From Plecoglossus altivelis (Eukaryota; Chordata; Actinopteri; Osmeriformes; Plecoglossidae): a DNA stretch of 64,000 bases. The DNA lies in assembly GCA_036571765.1 (NCBI GenBank), contig BROE01000007.1, positions 15,427,187-15,491,186 on the forward strand, written 5' to 3'. Every line of letters starts with the position of its first letter. The stretch's first letter is position 1. A model generated the notes under the pieces. That model was given only the letters and a program-made list of their open reading frames with translations, was not told where the DNA came from and made no database searches. The position numbers and the translations under genes were made by a program. This document shows positions 49,540-60,700 of this stretch, in pieces.

Positions 49540-51335
49540 ATCTTGTAACATCGAAACAACTCTTCTCTCTATCTCCCTCCCTGCCTCTGGTTTCTCCTCT
49601 TTTCCGCCTATCACTCACTCCTGTCTCTCTCTGCCCAGTCCAACAGCGTATGCGTCATACCTACATCTCGTCAGTGTTTACTGCAGTCAGTCAATGCTGA
49701 TGTTGTCTTGGGTGCTGTGATGCATGCTCACTTGTTTATTTGAAACAAATAAGATGTGACCTGCCAGGCCTGTTATTCTGGACCTGAGCAGGAGTGCTTG
49801 AGGGACGCGTCTCCGAGCTTTGGAAGGGAGAACAACGTAAAAGAGAGGAGTACTGTACTACAATAGTTTACCTACCCCTCTCTCTTAACTTATCTCTCTC
49901 TCTCTTATGTGGAGGGACGAATGGAAGGGGGTCAGAACCAGAGGAAAGCAGGATTAGATCTTGTTAGAGAGAGAGAGAGAGAGAGAGCGAAAGACGAGGA
50001 CAAAGCTGTGAGGAAAAGAGACAAAAGGAAACGTCTTTGTTTCATCTTCTCCTCTTAGTCCTCTCCGCTGTTTCTCCCCTGCTGCCTCGCTGTGTCTAGC
50101 TCTCCATTTCACCAGAAAACCTCTGTAACGTAAAAGTAATGAAGTACTCAATAAAAACCAATGTCTTTCGTACCTTCGTCTCTGTTGGTCTGAGTGGGAC
50201 TTTGAGGGGTCAACGCCAGGTTTGCTAGACAGTGAGCACAGTTCCAGGCTTGTCCAGGAGCAGACACTAGATGGCAGGGTATTTCTCAATAACACTGACT
50301 GCTCTAGTCTCTGGGACGAAAAAAAAGATGTCAGGGATCGATAACACGGACCTTGCTTTGGACGACAACGGGACGATAGACCATAACTTTAAAAAATAAA
50401 AAAAATGTATACACCAGTAGTTCAACACATTTAAACATAGTGAAACGTATAATCACATTACTTTGTAATTCCATAAACTATGAACAATTTATTCACATTG
50501 AAAACGTTGCTGTGTGTACTGCGCTTCCGCGGGATCTCACTTCGTCAAAAAGTGGCCGTTCTTTATGAGTAAACTAGCTATCCTTATTAATTCCAGCAAA
50601 CTAGCAAAATTAATTATGGGACCTCGGTATTTGTCAAACCCTGCGTAGGCCCATAACCACAGCTACTGCTGAACGACAAGACCTGAAGACCATCACGTCA
50701 ATTCACACAGCAGGGAATTGACAAACACCGAGCTAGCTAGCTAACCAAAGGAAACCATACTGAATCGACCGGTTAGCTCTGACACAACTTATCTGACAAC
50801 TAATGTCAAAAAACATAAACACATTAGTAAACCTATATTTTCTCCCTCAATATGCTAAATATAGATGAATTTTCTTGTTACAAGGCAAATTCAAGTTCAG
50901 GGCACTTGAAACACACATTTGATATTCATGCAGCTGTGATTTGCAAACTTCAGCCCGTACTTACAAATGAAGGTTGTCATGACAAGTACTCGTCATTCAG
51001 GCAAGAGACATTGGTTCAACTCCTAGTCAAAGGTAAGAAGATTTTCGTCTGTTGATATGGTTATTGTGTTTGATAGATAAACCTTTGTGGCTTTGTGGAA
51101 ACTGTGAAGGATACAAAAACATTTAAAATCCTATTAGTCAGGGTTAAAGTGCATAAAGTTATCATTGATTTTATTAAATATTTGTTATTGAATTAATCTT
51201 AACAAACGGATCATCTCACTATCACATTAAATTTCCATTGATGTATCCTATTCAAACATAATCTTTATATTATATATATATTTATAACACTTAATATCTT
51301 TTACATACAAAAATATAAACTGTGTTTGAATTTGT
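49540..51335. other. Spacer between mylpf and the receptor cluster
   Basis: Unique DNA, AT-rich after 50300. A donor-like GTCAAAG/gtaaga at 51033 may end a non-coding first exon of receptor 1. No other exon was recognised. Confidence 0.45.
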
Positions 51336-51419
51336 GTGTGTTTTCTTCAGCTTCTTATCACTGGTTCTGTGTTTTGGATGATTCAGTCTTCAGAAAGAGT
51401 AACTTCAAATTCTATCAGT

Positions 51420-52286
51420 ATGTCCAGTTACTATAATATTTCTGTGAACACACTTCATGAGAAATACTTTGACTTATGTGCCGATTATTTGTCCCTTGAG
51501 TTGATGTGGAAGATTTGTAATCTGATCGTTGTTCTAATTGGATTTCCTGCGAGTGTCCTTGTTCTGTGGGAGCTGTTTCAGAAACACAGGAGAGGAACCT
51601 TCACCACCCCCAACGACATCTTCATGCTGAATCTCACTGTCATGGACTTAATTTTCTTATTTTTTCTTCCTATTGGAGTGTGTAATCGTTTCGCATGGAA
51701 AGTCTGGAAATTAGAGTGTTTTTTCAACTTCCTTTATGCTTTATATTCAAGCGGTCGACCTCTCTTCATGACCTGTATCTGTCTGGACTGCTACCTGGCT
51801 GTGGTTCATCCGATCCTGTACAGAACCAGGAAGAGTCTGACCTCCAGGGTTCTGCTGTGTGTTTTAGTTTGGGTTTGTACACTGGTTTGTGGAGTCACAT
51901 ATTCAGTGTTCAACACTAAATTGATGAGCAATCCAATCATCATCTCTATGTTCCTTGTCGCCATCCTGATCACGGGATACTGTGATTTCTTCATCCTCCG
52001 GGCTCTGAAGAGTTCTGACCCTGCAGGACGAGACCTCCACCCCCAGAAGAAGAAGGCTCATCAGATCATCATCAACAGCCTGGTCATGACTGCCATCGCC
52101 TACCTGCCTCCTTTGCTCTTGTTCGGTATAGGAAAGGTCTCAATGAGTGCTGTGATGTTTGTATGTGTCGCTACCCTACCAATCCTCATCATTAGTTCGT
52201 CCTCAGGAGTGATCATGCCTATTCTCTATCTCAGTAACTTGGGGAAATTGGATCGTGTCTGGATCTGGTGCCACAAAACAACATGA
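51420..52286 (+). CDS. Class A GPCR-like receptor, tandem copy 1
   Basis: A single coding exon of 288 residues with seven hydrophobic segments and an N-terminal glycosylation site (NIS). The start at 51420 (MSSYYNIS) aligns with copies 2 and 3, and a splice acceptor seems to precede it. It is short for a class A receptor. Odd features: the DRY motif reads DCY (ICLDCYLAVVHPILYR), the TM7 NPxxY position reads MPILYL, TM6 keeps only the proline (AIAYLPP), and the short second extracellular loop has no cysteine to pair with the TM3 cysteine (LEC). I place it near purinergic/protease-activated-like fish receptors by general pattern only; ligand and coupling are unknown. Confidence 0.85.
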   Translation: MSSYYNISVNTLHEKYFDLCADYLSLELMWKICNLIVVLIGFPASVLVLWELFQKHRRGTFTTPNDIFMLNLTVMDLIFLFFLPIGVCNRFAWKVWKLECFFNFLYALYSSGRPLFMTCICLDCYLAVVHPILYRTRKSLTSRVLLCVLVWVCTLVCGVTYSVFNTKLMSNPIIISMFLVAILITGYCDFFILRALKSSDPAGRDLHPQKKKAHQIIINSLVMTAIAYLPPLLLFGIGKVSMSAVMFVCVATLPILIISSSSGVIMPILYLSNLGKLDRVWIWCHKTT

Positions 52287-52555
52287 AGCTTCAGTCCCAT
52301 CGTGAACGGATCGCTTAAAGAACATCATTTTCTTGGTTTGGTGTAACGTTGTCATTATCATTGTCTGTGTGTGATGTCTTCAAATGTGTGTCGTGTTATT
52401 CCAAGACTTTTCTTCTATAGCTTGGCCATGAACCTTGTCTAAGACATGCACTTTACCATTTTTATGTGTATTTAAAGAAACCAACAATTTATGTTTTTGC
52501 GATCAGTTATTATCTTATTAAATCAATGCGATGTCTGAAATGGCTACTGTGTTCC

Positions 52556-52733
52556 GAGAACCAAACCTGATGAATTAAAGAGACCAAGTAACCAAATGAG
52601 AAGGTCTCTGTTGTCATTGTTAGATGCACCTTCTCACAGGTGTGGAGCCAGGTGAGTCATTTCCATCTCCTGCATCTCCCTGTCAGCGACAGATGACTGA
52701 TGGATGCTCAGTTACACTCAGGTCAGAGGCAGG
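52556..52733 (+). repeat. 178-bp conserved element, copy 1
   Basis: Begins GAGAACCAAACCTGATG and ends CACTCAGGTCAGAGGCAGG, 270 bp after the stop of receptor copy 1. By my reading it differs from copy 3 at two positions and from copy 2 at four, with no indels. It contains ATTAAA near its start, so it may overlap the polyadenylation region. Confidence 0.92.
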
Positions 52734-52739
52734 TGACTG

Positions 52740-53160
52740 ATGGATGCTCACAGCTTAGGTAAACATGGATTAATCTTTATAAACATGACATATATGTGCT
52801 GAATGAATGTTAAAATCTTATTTGAGCATGCAGCCCTGCTGTCCAATGCAGCCTTCGTGATCCAAAGCCAGGGAAGTCTAGTACTTTCCGTGTGCCTCTT
52901 AATCCCCCTCTTCCTATCCTGTCTGTTCTGTCTTTCTAATCATGTTGCCTGGATCAAGTCTGGTTTGCAAAATGTTCTCCATCATGACAGGGTGATTGAT
53001 GTGATCGCGTTATGAAATGTCTCTTTAGGACACCTTAAAACCAGGAAACTTCGGAGAGTAATTAAGAGAGAAATCCTCTGGTGAAAGGTAAGAGGATGTT
53101 CTTTCTTATCGGATGATATCTTAATAAATATCAGAAATAATGTTGACCTGGTTTTGTCAG
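52740..53160. other. Spacer and probable 5' UTR of receptor copy 2
   Basis: Unique sequence with a donor (GTGAAAG/gtaaga, exon end 53087) matching the style of the donor before copy 1. No coding exon was recognised. Confidence 0.4.
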
Positions 53161-53235
53161 TAACGCATGACTGTTTTTTGTTGTGTTTCCATTTCTTTGC
53201 AGATTCACCTTCAAATAACACCAAATGTCGTTAGT

Positions 53236-54105
53236 ATGTCTGCATATGGTAACATCTCTGTGAACTCTTTTCACGATTATTACTTCCACTTGTGTGACAA
53301 TTACTCGATAGGAATGTTGATCTGGGCTATATTCAATGTGATCATTCCTTGCTTCGGGTTACCTGCGTGTGTCCTTGTTCTCTGGGAGCTGTTTCAGAAA
53401 CACAGGAGAGGAACCCCCACCACCCCCAACGACGTCTTCATGCTGAACCTCACTGTCATGGATTCTGCTTACTTGTTCTATCTTCCTATCGGAGTGTTTA
53501 ATTTGATCAAATGGCGAAACTGGGCAGTACATTGTGGCTACAGCTTTGTCTGTGCTTTTTATTGGAGTGGTCGACCTCTCTTCATGACCTGTATCTGTCT
53601 GGACTGCTACCTGGCTGTGGTTCATCCAATCCTGTACAGAGCCAGGAAGGGTCTGACCTCCAGGGTTCTGATGTCCGTCTGTGTATGGGCTGTCACTCTC
53701 GTTTACGGAGGGTTTTATTCACAATTTAGTTTCGAGATGTTGCAAAGTTTTATCAGCATCTTACCGTTTGTCATCGTCATCCTGATCACAGGATACTGTG
53801 ACTTCTTCATCCTCCGGGCTCTGAAGAGTTCTGACCCTGCAAGACGAGACCTCCACCCCCAGAAGAAGAAGGCTCTTCAGATCATCATCAACAGCCTGGT
53901 CATGACTGTCATCGCCTATCTGCCTCAATTACTTTCATATGTTATGAACAAATCTGTGCTCATGACTGTAGGGATCAGGTTTTGCGTTGTTTCTGTGCCA
54001 TTTCAGATCATTAGTTCGTCCTCAGGAGTGATCATGCCTATTCTCTATCTCGGTAACTTGGGGAAATTGGATCGTGTTTGGATCTGGTGCCACAAAACAA
54101 CATGA
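53236..54105 (+). CDS. Class A GPCR-like receptor, tandem copy 2
   Basis: 289 residues in one exon, starting MSAYGNIS after the acceptor TTTCTTTGCAG/ATTCACC. It shares the copy 1 anomalies: DCY for DRY, MPILYLG at TM7, and a second loop without cysteine. A cysteine in the N-terminus (LCDNYS) is kept in all three copies and could replace the missing loop partner of the TM3 cysteine (inference). The ends IIINSLVMT and WIWCHKTT are shared with copy 1. Confidence 0.85.
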   Translation: MSAYGNISVNSFHDYYFHLCDNYSIGMLIWAIFNVIIPCFGLPACVLVLWELFQKHRRGTPTTPNDVFMLNLTVMDSAYLFYLPIGVFNLIKWRNWAVHCGYSFVCAFYWSGRPLFMTCICLDCYLAVVHPILYRARKGLTSRVLMSVCVWAVTLVYGGFYSQFSFEMLQSFISILPFVIVILITGYCDFFILRALKSSDPARRDLHPQKKKALQIIINSLVMTVIAYLPQLLSYVMNKSVLMTVGIRFCVVSVPFQIISSSSGVIMPILYLGNLGKLDRVWIWCHKTT

Positions 54106-54541
54106 AACTTCAGTTCCATCATGAACCTGTCATCGGTGATAACTGTTATAAAATATAAATCTTAATACTAGTAACCTGACATGGAGTGGCTTTCTAAATC
54201 GTGTTGATTAAAATTTTAAGTGGAAAATATAAATCGAGTTTTTCTGAGCAGTTTTTGTTCAAACTGAAAATTGTATTGATTACCTTATTGTTGTCATTGT
54301 GTGTAGATAGTGTAATATTATTATCTAAAGTGTGAGATATACTGCAACGTTTCAGCTTTATCCTGGATTTCTGTCTTCACCTCTCGACTGTGTGATACGT
54401 CCAGAGTTTGGAGGATTTACTCAAAGTATATTTGGTAAATACATTTGTTTCTTATGTTCTGGTGATCAATTGCAAATTTTTTTGTGTTGAATGTGGTCAA
54501 ATTTATAAACATCTGAGATGTTTATATTGGCTAATGGGTTT

Positions 54542-54719
54542 GAGAACCAAACCTGATGAATTAAAGAGACCAAGTAACCAAATGAGAAGGTCTCAGTTGT
54601 CATTGTTAGATGCACCCTCTCACAGGTGTGGAGCCAGGTGAGTCATTTCCATCTCCTGCGTCTCCCTGTCAGTGACAGATGACTGATGGATGCTCAGTTA
54701 CACTCAGGTCAGAGGCAGG
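54542..54719 (+). repeat. 178-bp conserved element, copy 2
   Basis: The same element 437 bp after the stop of receptor copy 2, in the same orientation and of the same length. The DNA on both sides does not align with the other copies. Confidence 0.92.
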
Positions 54720-54724
54720 CTGAT

Positions 54725-55790
54725 TATCCCTGGAATAATAAGAACATGGATTCCGGTCAAAGGAACCTTGTAACTAATATAGTATCCATTTGAAGCATTT
54801 GATCAGACAAGATGTAGACAATATTTATTTTAACAGAGATGTTGTGAGCATTATATTGTTAACCCAAAAGAAAACAGCTGATGTGTGCAAGTGAACTCTG
54901 ACAGGATGAAGACGTGAGGGGGAGGTTGAGGAAATCAAAATGTTATTATGAACACAGAGAAGCTACACTGTGGATCAACAACACTCACCTCTGTGTTGAC
55001 ATGTCCAGTCACTTGCCTCTGGATGTATTAGACATTATGACTTCACCTAATCTTCATCCTGGAAAGACACTGTTGGACTCAACATCTTGAAATTCAGACG
55101 CATTTAATAAGAATTTCACATCTTTACATTACACATATTTGGGATTAGCTGATAAACACATTTTCAGGGAAAGAAACGTCCCATGGTGTTATTTTTTAGT
55201 GTTATAAATATATAACTTTATTAACTAGTATTACACAGAAATTCCTCAGGTCGTTTACATTTGTGAGGTCTCCAGAGAGTACGTGATGTCATCTAAATGG
55301 GATAAAATACATTAATACAAAGGACAGAGTGGTTTAAAAAAAAGTTACTGGAAACCAGTTTCCACTGCTTAAGTCCTGCGTGTCTGATGAAGACTGACGT
55401 TACCATGGTAACGCAACTACGGCGAGGGAATCCGTTCCCGGCGCGTGCGCTTCTGTCCCAGGTCACCCCCCTCATAGCTCCAGCTCGTTGTCACATCCAT
55501 AGCTTCTGTCATATCCGTGACAGACCTCGACTGACAGATTGAATGATGTATTACCTAGCTGTCTGATCACACCAGCATAAAAACGGGTTAACTTCAGAGA
55601 GAAACTCCATAACTCCGGATAACAAGCCCGGGTGAAACGTGAGATTATTCGTGGTTGTTAAAACAAACTTCAACTATATATTTATTTTCGATTTAGCCTC
55701 AGAATGACAAACTGTAACGTATTCCTGATTTTTGCTTCATTGTTGTTTTAGTCTTTTCAGATTCACCTTCAAGAAACTCAGCAACAAATA
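54725..55790. other. Spacer upstream of receptor copy 3
   Basis: AT-rich unique DNA. The part before 55793 should hold the promoter and a 5' UTR exon of copy 3 (acceptor TCTTTTCAG/ATTCACC near 55759). Confidence 0.4.
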
Positions 55791-55792
55791 AC

Positions 55793-56665
55793 ATGATGTC
55801 TGGATGCTACAACATTACAGAACACAGCAGCGCTGTCAATTATTTCCACACATGTGACGATTACAGGGTAATGGTGTTGCTATGGTTTAGTTGTAATATT
55901 GTAATTGGTCTATTTGGGTTCCCTCCAACTGTAGTTGTCCTTTTTGAACTGTTTCAGAAATACAAAAAAGGTATTCCTACCACCCCTAATGATGTATTTA
56001 TGTTAAACCTAACAGTTATGGATGCGTTATTTTTATTTTGTCTTCCTATTGGAGCGTGCAATTACGTCAACTGGAAAATATGGGAAGTAGAATGTGTTTT
56101 TAACTTCCTCTATAGTTTCACTATGGGTGGTCGACCTCTCTTCATGACCTGTATCTGTCTGGACTGCTACCTGGCTGTGGTTCATCCAATCCTGTACAGA
56201 GCCAGGAAGGGTCTGACCTCCAGGGTTCTGATGTCCATCTTTGTATGGGCTGTCACTGTCATTCATGGAAGCATATATTTAAATAACCATATGGATTCTA
56301 CTTGGAGTACGGTCGCTATCTTGCCATCGGCTTTTACCATTCTAACCGTCGGAATCTGCGACTTCTTCATCCTCCGAGCTCTGAAGAGTTCTGACCCTGC
56401 AGGACGAGACCTCCACCCCCAGAAGAAGAAGGCTCGTCACATCATTAACAACAGCCTGGTCATGACTGCCATCGCCTATATGCCTCAATTGCTTTTATTC
56501 TTTCTAGGGCTAACTTTGCCTCTGAGCACGGAGGTGTACCAATGTGTCGTTACGGTACCGTTCCTAATCCTGACCTCGTCCTCGGGAGTAGCAATGTCTC
56601 TTCTCTATCTGAGTAATACGGGGAAACTGGACCTTCTCTGGCTCTGGTGCAGCAAAACTACCTGA
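55793..56665 (+). CDS. Class A GPCR-like receptor, tandem copy 3
   Basis: 290 residues in one exon (MMSGCYNIT; the second Met is an alternative start). It is the most diverged of the trio outside two near-identical blocks (56129-56230 and about 56358-56485). It has the same DCY, short cysteine-free second loop and N-terminal cysteine (TCDDYR). TM7 reads AMSLLYLS, so the NPxxY motif is even less conserved. It ends LWLWCSKTT. Same strand and structure as copies 1 and 2, so local duplication is the likely origin. Confidence 0.85.
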   Translation: MMSGCYNITEHSSAVNYFHTCDDYRVMVLLWFSCNIVIGLFGFPPTVVVLFELFQKYKKGIPTTPNDVFMLNLTVMDALFLFCLPIGACNYVNWKIWEVECVFNFLYSFTMGGRPLFMTCICLDCYLAVVHPILYRARKGLTSRVLMSIFVWAVTVIHGSIYLNNHMDSTWSTVAILPSAFTILTVGICDFFILRALKSSDPAGRDLHPQKKKARHIINNSLVMTAIAYMPQLLLFFLGLTLPLSTEVYQCVVTVPFLILTSSSGVAMSLLYLSNTGKLDLLWLWCSKTT

Positions 56666-57092
56666 AATTATTCAATGAATAAAATAAATGAACAATTAAA
56701 CTAGAATGATCAATTCCACCATGAATCTCTCATTGCTATCAAATTAGGCCTTCTGATCTCTCCAGATAACGAGCATTTGAAGTACAGGTATTTCATTTAG
56801 TATGTTTCTAGAATAAATATATAATCGTAATAACTAGTTTTGTGTGTTTGTGCTAAGAATGCTTCTTTGAGTCATACATCTTGACATGACATTTGACGAG
56901 AAAATTATGTTGTTATCAGGCGAAATGTGTGAGATGTCATCCATAGATGAAATATTTACATTACAAGTGCAGCTTGAATGTTAAGTTGTATCATGTTCAA
57001 TCAACAATTCCGTTTCGTGTGCTGTTTTTGTGGTCGTTTATTTTTCGATCAATTGTTAAGTCATGCGATCTCTGAAATGGCTAATATGTTCC

Positions 57093-57270
57093 GAGAACCA
57101 AACCTGATGAATTAAAGAGACCAAGTAACCAAATGAGAAGGTCTCTGTTGTCATTGTTAGATGCACCTTCTCACAGGTGTGGAGCCAGGTGAGTCATTTC
57201 CATCTCCTGCGTCTCCCTGTCAGTGACAGATGACTGATGGATGCTCAGTTACACTCAGGTCAGAGGCAGG
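57093..57270 (+). repeat. 178-bp conserved element, copy 3
   Basis: Third copy, 428 bp after the stop of receptor copy 3. Similarity with copy 1 extends about 30 bp further upstream (TCTGAAATGGCT). Confidence 0.92.
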
Positions 57271-57724
57271 TTGATCGCGGAACATTGATTCCGATAGATG
57301 TAAAGCGTTTTGTAAATACTATATTATGTCACATAAAAGTTGCATCAAACGACAATTGAATATAAAGGTTGGATACAGAATACTAAAGCAATACATATTA
57401 ACATTAAGTAATTTACAAATTGCCCGTTTCACAGGCTCTTCGGTGAAGCCAAAGTTTAAGTAGACGAACATGCGCAGTGAGTCGATTGTTATTCACTTCC
57501 TGGTCCCGTATTTGGAAGGTTTCCTGGCGGGGGGCTGAAAGTAGTCTGTGCACTTAGTAGACTGTGCAGGTACGCTAGCAGCAGAGTGGGTCGTATATTA
57601 AGACTCCTCACAGCCTGCTAAATATCGCAGGAGGAATGCTGTTCTGGTAATGTCGGCTATCGTATCGTGGTGTTGCTATCGCACCGCTGTGCCTTCTGAG
57701 TTCTGACCGGCCGACCGCCACGCA

Positions 57725-60700
57725 ATGGCCTTGCCAGTACTGCCCCCATCTACAGCTGTCAGGCTGTTCGCCGTGGCAACCGTCGGTTTTCTCCTACTCC
57801 CGTCCACGGTCCATGGTTCACAAGGAGACAAGGAGCCGGTGTACCGGGACTGTGTCAAGCAATGTGTCCGGACTAATTGTACCGGAGCTCGTCTCAGGGG
57901 TTTTCAGTCGACCCAACCGCCGTACATGGCGTTTACAGGTGAGGTTTGTGTTAACTGTCTGATGATGTTGACAGCAAGCAAGCTAACGCTATCTGGTAGA
58001 ATACTCTGACTGCAAAGCTGAAGCGTGGAAATTAGACCGTATACATAATCATGCTGACATGGTCAAAACGCTTGTCTGCAACATTCGCTGACTGTAAGGT
58101 AACTAGCGATAGCAATTTAGCAACTTCGCCTTTTGTGTTGTAGAATGTGATGGATGCGACACAGTACTGTTTAATTGCCAATGCATAACACTGTACAGGA
58201 ATTAGGCATTTGTGCACACATCAGAATATTAGCATTGGGTCTGTTTAAGATCGTTTACAGATCAAGTGCATGAGTTGTTGGTTTGTTAGGTGTTCCCTAC
58301 CCAGGTGATATATTTTAGGCCTGTCATTCTAGCCAAACAACATCTGGGCCTCAGCACCTGGATATTCAGGTCAAACGTGCTATTTACACAACCTGCCTAT
58401 CAAGTTGTTAATACACTACATGCGTGTGTGGCAGAGACAGAGGTCAAATGAAATTAGGTTTGTATGGCTCTTTTTCACAGCAGTTTCAGAGAGCTTCACA
58501 GATTTCCACAGACATGAAACTTAAAGTGTATATCAAACTGAAAGATGTATACAGACACACTGTGACACTGAGATAGTGTGACGAGGTAGACGTCAAATGA
58601 CAGTGTGTTTCTGCTCCTTATACGCTCTGACGCTGGATGTGTTTTTGTCCAGGGTGGTCTTGCAGGGACGACTGTCAGTACCAGTGTATGTGGACTACTG
58701 TGGGTCTGTACCAGGCGGAGGGATACAGCGTACCTCAGTTCCATGGCAAGGTAGAAAACTCTGCCGGAACTACTTCTCTCTTCTTTAGCTGTGGTGGTTT
58801 TCATCATTGCTGCTCTGTGTCACATGACTGTAGACAGCAGAGACATGTGTCACATGACTGTAGACTGTAAACTCTGTTTTCAGAGACTGTGTGTGGCTTT
58901 CTTCCTCCGTTTATTGGTTTATTTTGGTTCCTCACCGTTGTCCTCATCTTCATTCATCAGATGATGTGATGTTCGTGGGGATGTGTGCTTTGTCCCTCTA
59001 GTGGCCGTTCGCACGCTTCCTGTGTTTTGAGGAGCCAGCGTCCGCGCTGGCGTCGCTGCTGAACGGGCTGGCCTGTCTGCTGATGCTGCTCAGATATCGC
59101 AGCGCCGTGCCCCGACAGAGCCCCATGTACCACACCATCACCGCCTTCTCCCTGGTGAGGGACGGGGGGACAGGGACAGGGGGAAAGGGAGGGGGGGACA
59201 GACAGGAGGGGACAGGGAGCGGGGACAGGGATGAGGGGACAGGGAGGGGGGACAGGGTAGGAGGGGACAGGGAGGAGGGACAGGGAGGAGGGGACAGGAG
59301 GGAACAGGAGGAGGGGACGGAGGAGGGGGAAAGGGAGAGGGGACAGGGAGGGGGGGATCAGGGGAGGGGACAGGAGGGGGGACAGGCGGGGGGGACAGGC
59401 AGGGGGGGGACAGGAGGAGGGGACAGGGAGGAGGGGATAGGGAGGGGACAGGAGGAGGGACAGGTAGGGGGGACAGGGAGGAGGGACAGGGAGAGGGGAC
59501 AGGGAGGAGGGACAGGCAGGAGGGGACAGGGAGGAGGGGACAGGGAGGAGGGGACAGGGAGGCGGGACAGGGAGGAAGACCACTGCTGTACACTGTCTGT
59601 CATGAGACTGACGAGGTTTGTCCAGTATACAGAATGTTGTTGATTAATGGACTGTGTGTCTGCAGGTGTCCCTCAATGCCTGGTTCTGGTCTACTGTGTT
59701 CCACACCAGGGACACATACCTGACAGAGGTGCGTCTTCTTCAGGGCTAGATCTGTGGTCAGTTATCAGACTAAACCCCACCAGACTAGATGTCGCTGTTT
59801 GTACCCCTCTCACCTGCTTCTCTTTTTTAGAAAATGGATTACTTCTGTGCTTCTGCTGTGATCCTTTACTCCATCTACCTGTGCTGTGTGAGGTGAGAAG
59901 CTACCAGCTACCTGAGGTCTTCTGTCCTGTCTGAACCTGAGGTCTTCTTCTACTGTCCTGTCTGAACCTGAGGTCTTCTTCTACTGTCCTGTCTGAACCT
60001 GAGGTCTTCTTCTACTGTCCTGTCTGAACCTGAGGTCTTCTTCTTCTGTCCTGTCCGAACCTGAGGTCTTCTTCTTCCTCTGTCCTGTCTGAACCTGAGA
60101 TCTTCTTCTACTGTCCTGTCTGAACCTGAGGTCTTCTTCTTCTGTCCTGTCCGAACCTGAGGTCTTCTTCCTCTGTCCTGTCTGAACCTGAGGTCTTCTT
60201 CTTCTGTCCTGTCTGAACCTGAGGTCTTCTTCTTCTGTCCTGTCCGAACCTGAGGTCCTTCTCTTCCTCTGTCTGTCTGCCTGAGGATCTGTCTTCTTCT
60301 TCTGTCCTGTCTGAACCTGAGGTCTTCTTCTACTGTCCTGTTTGAACCTGAGGTCTTCTTCTTCTGTCCTGTCTGAACCTGAGGTCTTCTTCTACTGTCC
60401 TGTCTGAACCTGAGGTCTTCTTCTACTGTCCTGTCTGAACCTGAGGTCTTCTTCTTCCTCTGTCCTGTCTGAACCTGAGGTCTTCTTCCTCTACTGTCCT
60501 GTCTGAACCTGAGGTCTTCTTCTACTGTCCTGTCTGAACCTGAGGTCTTCTTCTACTGTCCTGTCTGAACCTGAGGTCTTCTTCTTCTTCTGTCCTGTCT
60601 GAACCTGAGGTCTTCTTCTACAGTCCTGTCTGAACCTGAGGTCTTCTTCTTCTTCTGTCCTGTCCGAACCTGAGGTCTTCTTCTTCTGTCCTGTCTGAAC

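Noticed and set aside
49954..50295. 113-residue minus-strand frame after mylpf
   Set aside because: Contains a GA-repeat translation and no recognisable domain.
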